Assembly (NCBI GenBank): GCA_029931535.1
Contig: JAQPZY010001500.1
Span: 2,715,501 to 2,779,500 of the forward strand
Length of the DNA: 64,000 nucleotides
Reading direction: 5' to 3'
DNA from: Margaritifera margaritifera
Taxonomy: Eukaryota; Mollusca; Bivalvia; Unionida; Margaritiferidae
The notes under the pieces were generated by a model. The model did not search any database and was not told where the DNA came from. It saw only the letters and a program-made list of their open reading frames with translations. The position numbers and the translations under genes were made by a program. This document shows positions 11,401 to 21,588 of the stretch, piece after piece. Each line of letters opens with the position of its first letter. The first letter of the stretch is position 1.

Positions 11401-14400
11401 GACCAACTAGACTATGGGATGAATGTGTGTGTAAAGTTTCATGGCAATCCTCCAGTTAGTTTAGGAGGAGTAGCGATAACAGACTTGTGGTAATGGATGG
11501 ACAGACAACACACAACAGGCCATCCCATAAGCTCTCCTGGTTTATGACCAGTAGCATTAAAAACTGCAGGACTCATTACGCTAATAAGTGAGTTATACAC
11601 TGCATTAAGCAACAAGACAAAAAGGGTAATAACTTTCACAAAAGTGCGGAAGCAAACTGATTTGTCAATATGCACATCTTCAGGTGATAACTATAATGTT
11701 TACAAGTTTCATGGCAAACCATAAAAAACTGCAGGACTAATTGTACTAACAAGACTGCATCATACAGGGGTATAAAAAAATGACAACCTTTCTATAAAAG
11801 CATAGACATTACCTTCTATTCATATGAAGGTTTTGATAATAACCAAAGTTAAATCTGTTTTGCTATCTGCATTTCCTAAAATATCTCAGAGAATATGTGT
11901 ATATAGCCATATGGAAATTACATAAAGAAAAATTCTGACCAAGACTTTTAAATGACCTCAACCTTGCCTCAGGGGCAGATGGAGAGCAGAAGTGACTGCA
12001 ATTTCTAGTTATTCCCATGCTTTAGTAGCTGATATTGTAATAACATACACATGTCTGTCCTTCCATCCACATGTCCATAACCAGATCTCCTTTAAAAAAA
12101 AAATGAGCAAATATCCACCAAACTTGATAGACAAGTTGCCTATATGATAACCATCTGTGAGTAGGGTATGGTTTTTAGGCCTCTCTCCCTGGGTCCCTCA
12201 GAGGGTCTTGAAGGTCAAATATACAACAAGAGCAGTTACAGTGACATTTTTTAAATATTTTTTTTTACCAAAACTTTAAACATGCAATCACAGCATGAGG
12301 ACACATCATAGCTGTAATGGGTCTGGTCAGAATAGGGGTCAGGACTTGGGAGAGGAGGGTAAGGATTATGTAACAAAATGCATGAAGATTCATCATGGCA
12401 AGCCTTGGAAGTAGCTCCAGTTATTTGTTTTGTCCATCCAATCTTCAAACAAAAACTATTAAGTGGAAAAAAACAATTTTTCTAAGTAAAATATGTTTCT
12501 TTAATAATACTTACCCGATCATAATACCTTAGGAGACCTACTACTACCTCGCAAATCCAGCCCTCCCAAGCTAAAAACTTTTTAGCTAAAAGTTATCTGC
12601 CCACCTAAGTGGCAGTTAGCTAGAGTGATCTCCCTTGGTACTGGGATTGGCACTAGATCTCATGCATACTTCAGTTACTACTGGAGTGGGAAGCATGCTC
12701 TCTGCTAAGGATGTAACTTTGGGGAGGCTGGGAGGGTGTATGTGTATTATGATCAGGTAAGTATTATCGAAGAAACATATTTTACTTGGAAAAATTGGTT
12801 TCTTCTTCAAATATGTTACCCGATCATAATATCATAGGAGAATAGGTAATGGGTGGAGGGAGTTACATCCCCTTACCCTGGAGAGGTCATCTCCAGTCCC
12901 CTAAGGTATGTGAGACAGCTTCTAGATGTGACGACTGGAGAATAGACTCCATATGTCAGGGATTGGCTTGAAGGGAAAAATTTCCATCCCTACCCCCCCA
13001 AATCCAGCGGAAGTCGTGAAGCCACTTCCTATGAAGCTGTTGACTGATCCAGGAAGGTAACCTGTTGCGCCATGGCTAAAGGTCCTACCAGGTTGAGCTG
13101 AGTCTGAGTCTGGAGAAAGTGGACTTGGACCTCCATCCCACAGCATGAATGATGTCAGTCAGGGAACAGTTTCACTCAAATGCAATGCTTGTGGCGACTG
13201 CCCTAACTTCGTGAACCGAAATACGTAATAGACTCAAGTGGGCTGGAGTTATTTCCCAATATGTGGAACAATTAACCCATTTAATCTAGGACAAAAGTGC
13301 CTGTGCTGAGATGTTGTTCTTTCCCTCTACGAGGGATAAAAAGAGGTGTGATCTCCCTCGACAGACCGGCTCGGTCCTTTTCTGGTACCACTTCAGAGCC
13401 CATACTGGGTCCTACAGATGACCTTGAGATGAAGTGTCTAAAGTAGCCCGAGATTTCATTACAAAGGTTTGGTTGCCCATGAATGATAGTCTGTTCTTGG
13501 CAATGAAAGCAGAAGCCATCATGAGTGATACTGACCCAACTTGTCTGAACTGTAAGTAGTTAGGGTCGACTGATAGGGCATGTATTGTGCTGATGCGGCC
13601 TACCATCACAATGCGATAAGGAAACAAGTCTTGTATGAGAGATAAACCAATGAGGCTTGCAAGAGTGGTTTAAACAGTGTCTTTTCAGCCATGTGATTAC
13701 CCATGATAGATTCCATTTAGTGCATAGTGTCAAAGGCTTTGGCTGTGTGAAATCAAAGTTAGCCAGGAGATCAGATAGATCTTTGTTTTGTCCCACATCC
13801 TCTCTTCCATGATGATGTAGCGTGTCAGAGATTGTGGAATGATAGCCTTTGATGGCGATTGGTGCTAACTGTTTCTAGTCAAGGAGCCATAGTAGGAAGT
13901 TAGCTACTTGCAGGGGCATAATATTTTCTTGGGCACACCACTGGGTGAAAACTCTCCATTTGCCTTTATAGACTTTTGTAGTGGAGGACCATCTCGCTCC
14001 AGCGATTCTCTCCACCACTGGTTGAGAGAAATGTTTGTTCTTGAGGGCTTGTTCAATATGAGACAGGCGTGCAAGTTCAGCAACTCTGGGTTGGGATGAA
14101 ATGCCTGCAGTCGTGGTTGTTTTAGTAGATGTGGAAATGTTCTGATTTTCCTGGGGATTTTTCCCACTTGAGCAGGGCAATCATGATGAGGTGACACTCC
14201 GATTCTCTTGCTTTCTGTATCACCTTCAGGACCAGAGGTGCTGGCAGATAAGCGTAATCTATGGAAACTGCCCAGGCCATCGGATCTGAGACTGGTGAGA
14301 CTAAGGTTGGGAGTTGGGCATTCCACCCTGTCACAAATAGATCCACTATTGGTCGATTCCATAGGGCACATATTCATGTGAAGACTGATGGGTGAAGACA

Positions 14401-17400
14401 CCATTCCGCTTGTATTAGTTGATTCGTCAGGGACAGCAAGTCCATTAATATGTTGAGTCTGCCTGGAATATGACGAACTTGAACATGGATTTGTTGTTGA
14501 TGACACCACCTGATAAAGTCCCAAACAAGAACACAATGATATGGAGACTTGGTTCCCCCTTGCCATTTGATATAAGTCACCACAGGTGTGTTATCGGACA
14601 GAATGAGAATTCCCTTTCCATATAAAGCCTCTTGACACCAATGAAAGGCTTTCAAGATGGCTTTCATCTCAAGAAGACTGATATGTAATTTGCGATCTTG
14701 CAGGGGCCACACTCCACTGGCTTCCTGGAATGACTGAAGAAGGTGTGTACCCCAGCCCTCTGTGCTCACATCTATACAGATGGTGATTTCTGGAGGTTGT
14801 ACCTGCAGGGGTATGCCCGATGTGAGGCTGCTGAGGTCACCCCATTGTCTGAGATGGAACTTCATCTCCAGAGAAATAGAGAGGTTGGTCCAATGGGCAA
14901 CATCTCAGCCTCCATTTCGACAACAAGATCATTTGCAGGATCATTTGCAATGGGCACATAAAGAGGCGACCTAGGACAATGAGGTCTGCTGCCACATTGA
15001 GCAAGTCCAGCAGGCAGAGGAATTCTTGGGCAGAGAGTTTGTCCTGCATCATCAAGGAAGCCACCATGGTACTGATTTTCAATGCTTGTTCATGAGGGAG
15101 GCATACTCTGTGTACCTGAGTGTAGAACTCCATCCCTAGATGGACAAGGTGTTGAAATGGTATAAGGTCAGGTTTGGCCAAGGCTGAGAAGGAGAATAAC
15201 CAGGGATCTCATGCCATTACCCAACCCATCACTCATGTGAAAACCCAGGGGCTGTTGTTGAGTCCAAATGGGAGCACTTGGAACTGGTAAATGGTGTCTT
15301 TGAAAGCAAATCTCAGTAACTTCTTGGAAGCTGTGTGAATATGGACATGATGATATGCATCTTTTAAGTCCATGCTGACTGCGTAGTCTCCCTCCTGGAT
15401 GGTAATGAGAACCCAATGTGGTGTTTTCATTGTGAACCAAGGGACGCAGATTGGTCAATGATGGGACGAAGCATGTCATTGGCCTTTGGGACCAGGAACA
15501 GTCTCGAATAAAATCCCAGAGAATGTGCATTGTGAATGATTTCTACTGCCCTTTTTTGGTGAAGGTCGTTGATTTCTTGCTGCAGAGGGGTGACTCGGAA
15601 TGGGTTATTGGGGACGATTGTAGCTGAAGGAACCCTGGACAGAGGGGGAGGTGTGTTGAAGGTGATCTAGAGTCCAACTGAAAACCACTTGCTGGGTCCA
15701 TAGGTCATGGTAGCAAATATTGTCCCATTCAGCAGCAAAGAATTGGAGCTTTCCACCCACCAGATGTGTGGAAAGGGCGGCGTGAGAACGTCATTTTTTG
15801 TTGTAGGGAGGCTGTCAAGGAGGAAAACGCAGGCGAAAACAATCACCTTCTCTCTGACGCTTGTCCCCTTTTGTTCATAAGGACTGTGTCTGCCGTCAGG
15901 GGTATGGTCAGTAGGACTGCTTCCCAGTGCCTTGGAGGTTGCTTTTGATGTCCTAAAAAGTCTCTCTCCTGAGGCTGGGATATTTTTGCTGGGAAAGTTG
16001 TCTCCTTGGTGGATTGTTGGCATATGTGGTCAATCTGGCCATTAAACAGTAAGTTCGAGGGCAAAGGTTGCCTTATAGTGGTCTTTGAGAAAGGAGGAGG
16101 GTAAAGAGTACAGCATCTTGTTCCACCAGTTGTAGGTTCGTAGCTGCTGTGACAGCAATGGTCAAAGTATGATAAGCAGCTCTATTTAAGACGTGGGTCA
16201 TTCTGGACACAGACTACCATGCACGGTCCGTAGGAATTGGGGCAGGTGATGATAAGCCGTGTTCCGCTTGTTGGAAGATCACCATGGATACCAGGTCTAA
16301 CATAGAGTCCACGGCCACAATGTTGCATACAAACTGTTGGGTGTCGTTGAAATGCTTCCAATCCATGTGTATGGAGTATGGCTTGGTCATCCCCATTGCA
16401 GCAATGTCGAGGTCGACTGCTGGGGTATCTATATGGAAAGCTGGCATGTGTGTCTTGTAGATTCGCCGGCTAAAATTTGAGGGAAGGTGTTGTTGCGTGA
16501 AAAAGAGGCGGTTGACACTTGGGTCTTGTAATTGGCAATGTAAGCATAACAGGTCAGAAACTCTACCAGACTATGGCAGTAGGTGGAAGGTCAGTTCAGC
16601 CTTTTTGGTCAAGAGGTCCACAGATGCCAGGACTTTGGAACAGGTGGTTGATGATGAGGAAGTGTTTGTAGGTTGACACCCAGAGCAAACAAAACGGGTA
16701 GGGTGGTTGTCCATCGCTTGTTTCCAATGTTTACACAATTTACATTGAGTCTTGCCCATGGTCTCATCTGTAAGACAAAATAGAGCAGATGATAACAGGT
16801 ATAGTCCCGCATGTGTCCTGCTTAATGACCTGTAGCATGCACTGTGCAGAGCAACACACTATACCCTACCTGTAAATGAGTGTAAATACAGGTATAATAT
16901 TAAGCGTCGCTATCAATACTCACGAAATGGACGTTGGCAATATTACTGGAATAAAAGTTACCTGTAGGAAAGATCGATATGCTGCATATACAGGAAAATC
17001 GTCGAAGCATTGCCTCTAGTACTTATGAAGTGGACACTATGATAACTATGTAGAAAACTTACCTGTACATATCCGCACCAATATAGCAAGTGGGTTGTAT
17101 AGCATACACATTCTCAGCATCAACTGTGTACTCAGCATCGCTACTGATACTTATGAAGTGGATACGATAATATCAATACACTATAATGTTTCTGTAGGTA
17201 AGGCCGAATGAAGGCTTACATGTGTGCGGACGACAAAGTGATAGAAAGACAGAACTTGTCATCAAAGGAAGAAAGATAAGTTATAAATATATACATTGAG
17301 TATACTTTCCTTAGTTGAGAAAAATTCTTCCAACTCGCTCTCTTATGGAAAGCTTCAAAAGTCATGTACTGGTATTGTGAGGCATCTCTGTTGAGTCGAG

Positions 17401-18643
17401 AGTGAACTACACTGCACGAGCGGAAGTAGTAACTGTACAAAGGGGATATCACTCTAGCTAACTGCCACCCTGGCGGGCAGATAACTTTTAGCTTTTAGAT
17501 ATAAAGTTTTTAGCTTGGGAGGGCTGGATTTGTGAGGCAGTAGTAGTTCTTATAAGGTATTATGATCTGGTAACATATTTGAAGAAGAAATATCTTTGAC
17601 AGTGCATCAAAAAAGAGTATTTATTTAAATTCATGTATAACAAGGTCAATCAAAGTAATTACATTTCAAGGTTATTACATTACCAGCCCTTTTTCAATAA
17701 AAATATTATTATTCAATTGAGATTTAATCTGTACATATATTTTAAAACTTAACCTTACCATTATACCCTTCTAAAACAGAATCTACAATAGGCCTTGCGC
17801 TTTCGTTGTATACATCTACTTGTTTAGATTCAGGACCATAAACTGTGTCAAAGGTGAAGGTCTTTGGGGGCTCCCCATGAGTGGCATTAGTATTCCTCAT
17901 GGTGATTGCACCTCTCACACTGTCAACCTATCAAGAAATTAAACATGTCAGTTATATGAAAAAGTGGGATACCATTTCAAGAAAGGATATTTTTTGAACT
18001 GTAGCCATTTCATCAAATTAACAATTTTCAAGGAACTAGCATGACATTTATTACAGATTCAAATCAACTGTAGAGTCTGCAAACTCTTTTGACGAATGTG
18101 ACCAATGCAACAAAATAAAACTACGAGCACAAAGTTGCATGTGTCTATGTTTTTTTCTTTCTTTTCTTTAAACTATTAATGGCATCTGTACTTGATACAA
18201 ACTGAAACAGGTAATACTCTCTCTCTCTCTCTCCACCACACACACACACACACACACAATATACAAAGCTGTATTGGATTAAATTTAAATTTGGATCGAA
18301 TAGATGCTGTGTTGTGAACTCTTATTCTTTCTTTCTTCTTTCTATTTTTAGTACCAGACTTGAAACCAGAGAGACTGCAACAAAATCTGAAATGACCTGG
18401 AAGTCAAGGGGTTATCTCAAAAGTGACCTTTGCAGAGCAGAAAAAATTTGGATTTCTGCTAAAAAGCATAATTTGTTCACCCTGCAGTACATATATGTAC
18501 CAATTGGTTTAAAATTACAATCAATACAAAAATGCCTAAATCTTTTATACCTTAACAACATCAACACATCCTTGTTTTTTTTCCGTGTCATTCATAGGAC
18601 GACATCTAACATACACTCTGACACTGTCCGAGTCTCTATTTTC
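2311..18643 (-). CDS. KIF3A: Kinesin-II motor subunit KIF3A (partial, 5 exons)
   Basis: Spliced exons on the minus strand are 18643-18551, 17927-17759, 9065-8921, 3925-3841 and 2416-2311. Reading phase is preserved across all four junctions, giving about 199 residues of a kinesin motor domain. KIF3A is the motor subunit of heterotrimeric kinesin-II, which carries cargo toward microtubule plus ends and drives anterograde intraflagellar transport in cilia. Visible signatures in order are [12 protein letters not shown] (beta-1), [20 protein letters not shown], the P-loop [16 protein letters not shown], the KIF3-specific [40 protein letters not shown] and [14 protein letters not shown]. The switch I, switch II, neck and tail exons lie beyond position 1. 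The initiator exon was not found: the first visible exon starts at a clear acceptor, and the ATG just upstream is out of frame. The [20 protein letters not shown] block favours KIF3A over KIF3B or KIF17. One intron uses a GC donor and another contains a repeated copy of its own acceptor (see findings). Confidence 0.93.
2417..3130 (-). repeat. 59-bp minisatellite made of the KIF3A intron/exon boundary
   Basis: Twelve extra copies of a unit follow the real exon, with exon-start equivalents at 2475, 2510, 2569, 2628, 2687, 2746, 2805, 2864, 2923, 2982, 3041 and 3101. Spacing is 59 bp, except one 35-bp truncated unit and one 60-bp step. On the KIF3A sense strand each unit carries a pyrimidine-rich 'caatcttttacag' acceptor, then the coding start for [11 protein letters not shown], then a short AT-rich spacer. 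Ten of the 12 extra copies keep an AG at the acceptor position; the copies at 2864 and 2923 have lost it. The copies at 2687 and 2746 change the first codons. The array is intronic by position but exon-derived by content. Confidence 0.92.
3131..3840. other. KIF3A intron remainder
   Basis: This is AT-rich intron sequence between the minisatellite and the next exon. No gene, hairpin or repeat was recognised. Confidence 0.5.
3841..3925 (-). CDS. KIF3A: KIF3A exon ([20 protein letters not shown]...)
   Basis: This 85-bp exon encodes the end of an arginine codon and then [28 protein letters not shown]. It is preceded by 'tttttttcag' and followed by GAG|gcaagt, which is a GC donor instead of GT. 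The rest of that donor matches consensus well, and the reading phase (0) fits exactly onto the VKERPD exon downstream. Confidence 0.93.
3971..5692. repeat. 53-bp minisatellite, about 32 copies
   Basis: The tandem array has a consensus unit close to 'ggtaatagctaatatatgac', 'tagtgtccttactctgtctc', 'cctagatctttaa'. Units vary by point changes (ggtaatag or ggtaaaag; tatatga or tgtaaga) and a few carry a 10-12 bp insertion ('gtgacagtc'). It lies in the KIF3A intron between exons 3925-3841 and 9065-8921. On the plus strand each unit holds a pyrimidine tract ending in CCTAG, nine bases, then AAG|GTAA, so it resembles an acceptor followed by a donor. No protein coding is apparent. Confidence 0.95.
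5700..8920. other. KIF3A intron, no recognised feature
   Basis: This is about 3.2 kb of intron. I looked for kinesin-like exons and transposase motifs on both strands and found none. The open frames at 5760-6294 lack homology that I recognise and have no splice context. Confidence 0.5.
8921..9065 (-). CDS. KIF3A: KIF3A exon with P-loop ([16 protein letters not shown]...)
   Basis: This 145-bp exon starts after 'cattccag' and ends ACTAG|gtatgg. It encodes the nucleotide-binding P-loop GQTGTGKT, preceded by TIFAY, then [20 protein letters not shown] and [15 protein letters not shown]. The P-loop is intact. A phase-1 entry completes the glycine of YNG with the previous exon; a phase-2 exit completes the arginine of DTRF with the next. 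Confidence 0.95.
9066..9735. other. KIF3A intron, no recognised feature
   Basis: This is AT-rich sequence with no gene or repeat recognised. Confidence 0.45.
9740..10390. repeat. Tandem diverged repeat (about 170-190 bp, ~3 copies)
   Basis: Diverged copies share 'catacactgcat..agt.gtaagtcaaaaa', a 'ggcaataac' block, 'aatatgtgcatctt' and 'catagcaagtttca'. A further copy lies at 11562-11770 ('ttatacactgcattaagca', 'aatatgcacatcttcagg'). The pattern is of the common molluscan dispersed type and is noncoding. Confidence 0.6.
10385..11411. repeat. Tandem repeat, about 140 bp, 8 copies
   Basis: About eight diverged units are anchored by 'aagatggcc.ctgtg', each followed by 'caccattttcatttaggacc', 'aactagacatcataagaagt' and 'gaaaaccccatgttgatatg'. 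Anchors occur near 10390, 10540, 10676, 10822, 10937, 11080, 11206 and 11344. A stand-alone unit occurs at about 63310-63480 in the zinc-finger gene's upstream intron. In both places the array runs straight into the short repeat ending 'ctggtttatgaccag', so the two blocks may belong to one larger element. Confidence 0.75.
11405..11560 (+). repeat. Dispersed short repeat, copy 2 of 3
   Basis: This shares 'gtgtaaagtttcatggcaat', 'aggaggagtagcgataaca' and 'ctctcctggtttatgaccag' with the copies at 1398-1535 and 63481-63640. It directly follows the 140-bp array, as the copy at 63481 follows a single 140-bp unit. Confidence 0.6.
11562..12474. other. KIF3A intron, one repeat copy then unremarkable
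   Basis: Positions 11562-11770 hold one more copy of the repeat described at 9740-10390. The remaining sequence up to the DIRS element shows nothing that I recognise. Confidence 0.5.
12475..12640. repeat. DIRS inverted terminal repeat (3' end of element)
   Basis: Positions 12529-12640 match 17446-17556 in inverted orientation. Shared strings include 'aatccagccctcccaagcta', 'agttatctgccc' and 'ggcagttagctagagtgat'. The outer ~50 bases differ from the other end ('aagtaaaatatgtttcttta'), as is normal in DIRS elements, and are matched instead by half of the internal complementary region. Confidence 0.88.
12746..12842. repeat. DIRS internal complementary region
   Basis: The first half ('gtaagtattatcgaagaaac', 'atattttacttgg') is the reverse complement of the element's low-coordinate terminus. 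The second half ('tttcttcttcaaatatgtta', 'cccgatcataat') is the complement of the high-coordinate terminus. The two halves abut at about 12795, reproducing a circle junction. This arrangement is diagnostic for DIRS. Confidence 0.9.
12880..14180 (-). pseudogene. DIRS tyrosine recombinase, decayed
   Basis: The N-terminal core-binding part reads at 14180-13875 ([20 protein letters not shown], then [20 protein letters not shown]). Further pieces in shifted frames include [12 protein letters not shown] (near 13760) and [20 protein letters not shown] (near 13530). The catalytic box [16 protein letters not shown] is at about 13225-13178 (HEVR is the H-x-x-R motif), followed by a stop codon and then [16 protein letters not shown]. 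The catalytic tyrosine expected just after this is not readable in frame. The enzyme would normally integrate the circular element DNA. At least two frameshifts and one stop make it a pseudogene. Confidence 0.82.
14374..14865 (-). pseudogene. DIRS RNase H domain
   Basis: An open frame carries the RNase H carboxylates in context: [16 protein letters not shown], then [14 protein letters not shown], then [20 protein letters not shown]. It ends with a connector ([15 protein letters not shown]) typical of DIRS polyproteins. It is the best preserved piece of the element. It belongs to the same polyprotein as the reverse transcriptase just upstream but is separated from it by a frameshift near 14840. 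Confidence 0.82.
14837..15600 (-). pseudogene. DIRS reverse transcriptase, active-site region lost
   Basis: Pieces in three frames give [16 protein letters not shown] (fingers, near 15510), [16 protein letters not shown] (motif A, near 15370), [18 protein letters not shown] (motif B, near 15260) and a thumb region [18 protein letters not shown] (near 15170). Between SPWVFT and KPDLI the expected YxDD catalytic loop is missing and the alignment contracts, so the enzyme is dead. Frame changes near 15440 and 15230 confirm decay. Confidence 0.82.
15670..16812 (-). pseudogene. DIRS ORF1-like region (gag-like), decayed
   Basis: Broken frames upstream of the reverse transcriptase include a cysteine-rich start ([16 protein letters not shown], then RFVCSGCQP, at 16759-16650) and a central piece at 16447-16214. 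Position at the 5' end of the element is the main argument for ORF1. The cysteines could form a zinc knuckle-like site, but the family is not certain. Confidence 0.5.
17446..17590. repeat. DIRS inverted terminal repeat (5' end of element)
   Basis: This is the inverted partner of 12529-12640. The outermost bases ('taacatatttgaagaagaaa') are matched by the second half of the internal complementary region at 12746-12842. Confidence 0.88.
17759..17927 (-). CDS. KIF3A: KIF3A exon ([14 protein letters not shown]...)
   Basis: This 169-bp exon starts after 'ttgatag' and ends AATG|gtaagg. It encodes [20 protein letters not shown] and then [36 protein letters not shown] plus the first base of the next glycine. 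It supplies the strand and helix leading to the P-loop. The downstream intron is about 8.7 kb, swollen by the DIRS element and tandem repeats. Confidence 0.94.
17928..18550. other. KIF3A intron with CT/CA microsatellite
   Basis: This short intron includes a (CT)n stretch followed by (CA)n at 18219-18258. Nothing else was recognised. Confidence 0.7.
18551..18643 (-). CDS. KIF3A: KIF3A exon (…[12 protein letters not shown]…)
   Basis: This 93-bp exon starts after 'tcatttcag' and ends GTTAAG|gtataa. It encodes 31 residues, [20 protein letters not shown] then [11 protein letters not shown]. It holds the first beta strand of the motor (VRVYVRCRP). It enters in phase 0, so a short upstream exon with the initiator methionine must exist. 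It was not identified in the window. Confidence 0.9.
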
Positions 18644-19634
18644 CTGAAATGATAAAGCATTTGAGATAACAATATTTATGTTAGATCTGTTTCAAAAGAA
18701 AAGTGTCTCCTAACAAAAGCATTTAGTTACAAAAATCACAACATTTAAAATAATCAGAGATTAATTATTTTCTCTTATAACTGTTATTTGGTCTTGACTG
18801 ATTGGAAGCATATTTGTTATAGTATGTAAAAGGAGATTTAATTTTCTTGATGGATGCTGAGAGATTGTTAGCTGTTGATAAAATTCAACTAGATTGTTTA
18901 TGAAAAACATGCTGTAAAGCCACTAGAACACAGAGGGGCCTGGTTTTGACACCAACTATAAAAGGTTCTGGAAAAAACTTTTCACTGAAGACAGCAGCAA
19001 ACAATGATTAGTGATAAAAGCTTCTTTTGCATCGAAAGTTTAAATTTTCCATTCAATAGGATATCATATTGGTTTTACCTGAGACCAATGAGGCACCATG
19101 AAATTCTAATATATCACATCCACTCTATCTTGATTCTCCAAAGCATTAAACAAGTTCCACAAGCTTTTAAAAGCTTTTTTATTCTGGATCTTTTCTAAAT
19201 CCACGCTGACACTTGGAGAACAAATCATTTTTTGTCATAAGATCTACAAGTTTGTCTCTAATGATGGATTCCAATAGTTTACAAAAACACAGCATCTGGT
19301 ACCAAAGAATCTGCTACCACTTTGTGGTAAAAGCAAAAACCATGTAAAAAAAATGGTTCAGCCACTGGATTTATATTTCACTCAACTTTTTGCAATTAGT
19401 TTTTCACAAAATATTAAGTTTGTACCAAATTCATCTGATGAAAAACAAGGTAAGTTCATTCCTAATTTTCCACATGTTTGTGTCACCACTATAACCCTTC
19501 ATAAGACTGTCATGTCTGCTATTTTCTTTGCTGCATTGCTTACTGGCATAGACTGGAATACATGTCAGTTCAATTGGACAGATGTTAACTTTGCAATTAT
19601 TTGTGCAAGATATAAATGTTCATGGAACCACTAA

Positions 19635-19666
<32 letters not shown>

Positions 19667-20280
19667 TATGATAGCAAAACAATAAAGTTCTTGTATCATT
19701 AAAGCAGGGTTTGAAATTAATGCTAATCTACTACCCGAGTACAGTGATTTTGCTGATGGATCACTAATACCTCAGCCATCACTAATCTGTTGGAGCAGTG
19801 AAAAATTCCGGTGGTCTCTATCATAACAGTTAATATGTGGTCTTGTGTCTGATGTATGAAATAAAACATGAGACACCATTCCCTTTCATGGCTATTTGAT
19901 CTGTTTATTGTGCCGAGTACCTACCAACATCCTGCACTTACGAGGTATAATAAATGCCAGTGGGAGAAATAGACAGGTGTTATTCTATGCATCAAGTAAA
20001 TTAGGCTGATTATTGTCCAAACAGTCATTGCGCATGTGGAACTAGCCTTGTGCACTGGCCCCAAACACTGATTTCAATACTGATAATACCAAATGATGTA
20101 AGGTATTAGGTTAGTATAGGCCAATCAGAAAAGGTCATGTGGGTTGACTCAACGAATAATCCAGAATAATAACGAATAATGTCTTTTAATATTTATATCA
20201 ATGTTGATAAACATACAATGCGTTGTGCTGTGACAATTGGAAATGTGGAAATTTGTGCTAGGTACACAGCCATCATCAAA
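18644..20280. other. Region 5' of visible KIF3A exons
   Basis: This AT-rich region may contain the KIF3A initiator exon and promoter, but neither could be identified. It includes an (ATT)n microsatellite at 19632-19664. Confidence 0.4.
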
Positions 20281-20289
20281 ATGTCAAAA

Positions 20290-20560
20290 ATTAGATGATG
20301 ACAAGGGACAGCCAATCATAAATATGCTCAAGAGAAGAGAATAAGAAAGTACCAGAAATACTGGAAAAAATGTATATGAATGGCTAAAGTATGATACAGG
20401 AAGGGCTGTGATATTGTGTACTTTCTGCACTGAGTATTCAGTGAAATACAAAATTGTGTGGGCTACTTAATTCGTTCATGGGTGTAAAGACTTGAATAAA
20501 TCACCCCTGTAATCACACTGCTCCCTAACTCACCATACATCAAGGATAATAACCCAAGAG
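20290..20560 (+). pseudogene. Zinc-finger fragment of hAT-transposase type (ZNF862/C17orf113-like)
   Basis: Pieces KYQKYWKK and, after a one-base shift, YEWLKYDTGRAVILCTFC, then FVHGCKDLNKSPL and a nearby His-rich stretch follow the order tryptophan block, CxxC, FxxGC, H seen in TTF-type zinc fingers at the start of hAT-derived proteins. Several stops interrupt it. The call rests on motif order only. Confidence 0.35.
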
Positions 20561-21588
20561 ATGACATCAAGTTGTGACATGCTGCTGGACTAAGAAACAT
20601 AAGTCCAGAGAGTATGCCTTATGGACCTATATCTAATGATGAATCAGATACAGAAAATGAATATGAACTTTCAGTGAGCCTTGTTTGTGAAATACAGTTA
20701 TTTTTGTTTTGAGTTGATGTTAATGAATAATAAATGTTGAATTAGAAACTCAGTTGGTTTATAGCATATACAACCCTCATGTTAGTCTCAGCCTGTATGA
20801 ATGGATCATTTCAATTCGATTAAATTCAGTTTATTTCATTACAGGTAGTACTAAACAGTTTTCAGCTATGACTGAAGGATGTGCTCTATCACCTCTGAAG
20901 CCACCTGCCATCAAAATAAAGCTTAATAAGCATGAAAATGTTACCATTTTCAAACTCCTCAGAGAATGGAGAAACCAAATAAGCAAAACAGATTTGCATG
21001 GCAAAGCTGATCCTTCTATGATAACCCAATTTAGAGTCACACATCCCTCACTCACAGCAATGAGTGATAATCCCTAAAACTCTTGATTTTTAACCCTATA
21101 AAGAACCTATACTGAACAAAACTGGTGATATTCCATATACAAGGTGACGAAAATTGAATTCTAGATATTACTTTAATGAAGAGAGAAGTGTACCACAAAA
21201 TAACTCATGCATAAAACCAGAGCTAAATGAGACAAGACAGTCACTCATGCTCACCATAGACCAAAACTTAATTTTGAACCCAGCTAGCACAAGTCTGTTT
21301 CTGTACTAGGATCATTCCATTGTGTACACAACGTCAAATCATGCATTCTTGACACCACTATAAAAATAATGAGGGTAAAACACGGAGATAAAGCATGGAT
21401 GTCTCTTCAAACAAATATCTACCCACGGCCAATCATACGAAACTGTTTAGTGGTACTGATCACAGGAATTAGTATGAGCATTCCGAAAATCTGCCACTCT
21501 GTGGCTCAAGCATTCTTAATTTGGATGACCTTTTGGCAGAAAAAGTTGGTTGATAATTAAACTGCCCAACCAACCAATCTATAATTCA
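20561..21588. other. Intergenic, nothing firmly recognised
   Basis: An open stretch at 20830-21077 on the plus strand (FSAMTEGCALSPLKPPAIKI...) has a coding-like appearance, but I do not recognise it. It may be a transposon remnant. Confidence 0.35.

Larger units (their letters stand above)
12475..17590 (-). mobile_element. DIRS-type tyrosine-recombinase retrotransposon, inactivated
   Basis: This is a complete but decayed element of about 5.1 kb, coding strand minus, inside the KIF3A intron and in the same orientation as the gene. The parts in transcription order are an inverted terminal repeat (17590-17446), an ORF1 region, reverse transcriptase, RNase H, tyrosine recombinase, an internal complementary region (12842-12746) and the opposite inverted terminal repeat (12640-12475). 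Inverted ends plus an internal junction copy of both termini are the hallmark of DIRS elements, which replicate through circular DNA and integrate with a tyrosine recombinase, without target duplication. Frameshifts, in-frame stops and loss of the RT active-site region show that it is not autonomous. Confidence 0.9.

Noticed and set aside
13904..14566. A 220-codon minus-strand frame over the DIRS recombinase and RNase H junction
   Set aside because: It is an out-of-frame reading. The recombinase and RNase H motifs are in the other frames.
18644..18664. ATG just upstream of the first visible KIF3A exon as the start codon
   Set aside because: It is out of frame with the conserved VRVYVRCRP reading, and a consensus acceptor separates it from the exon.
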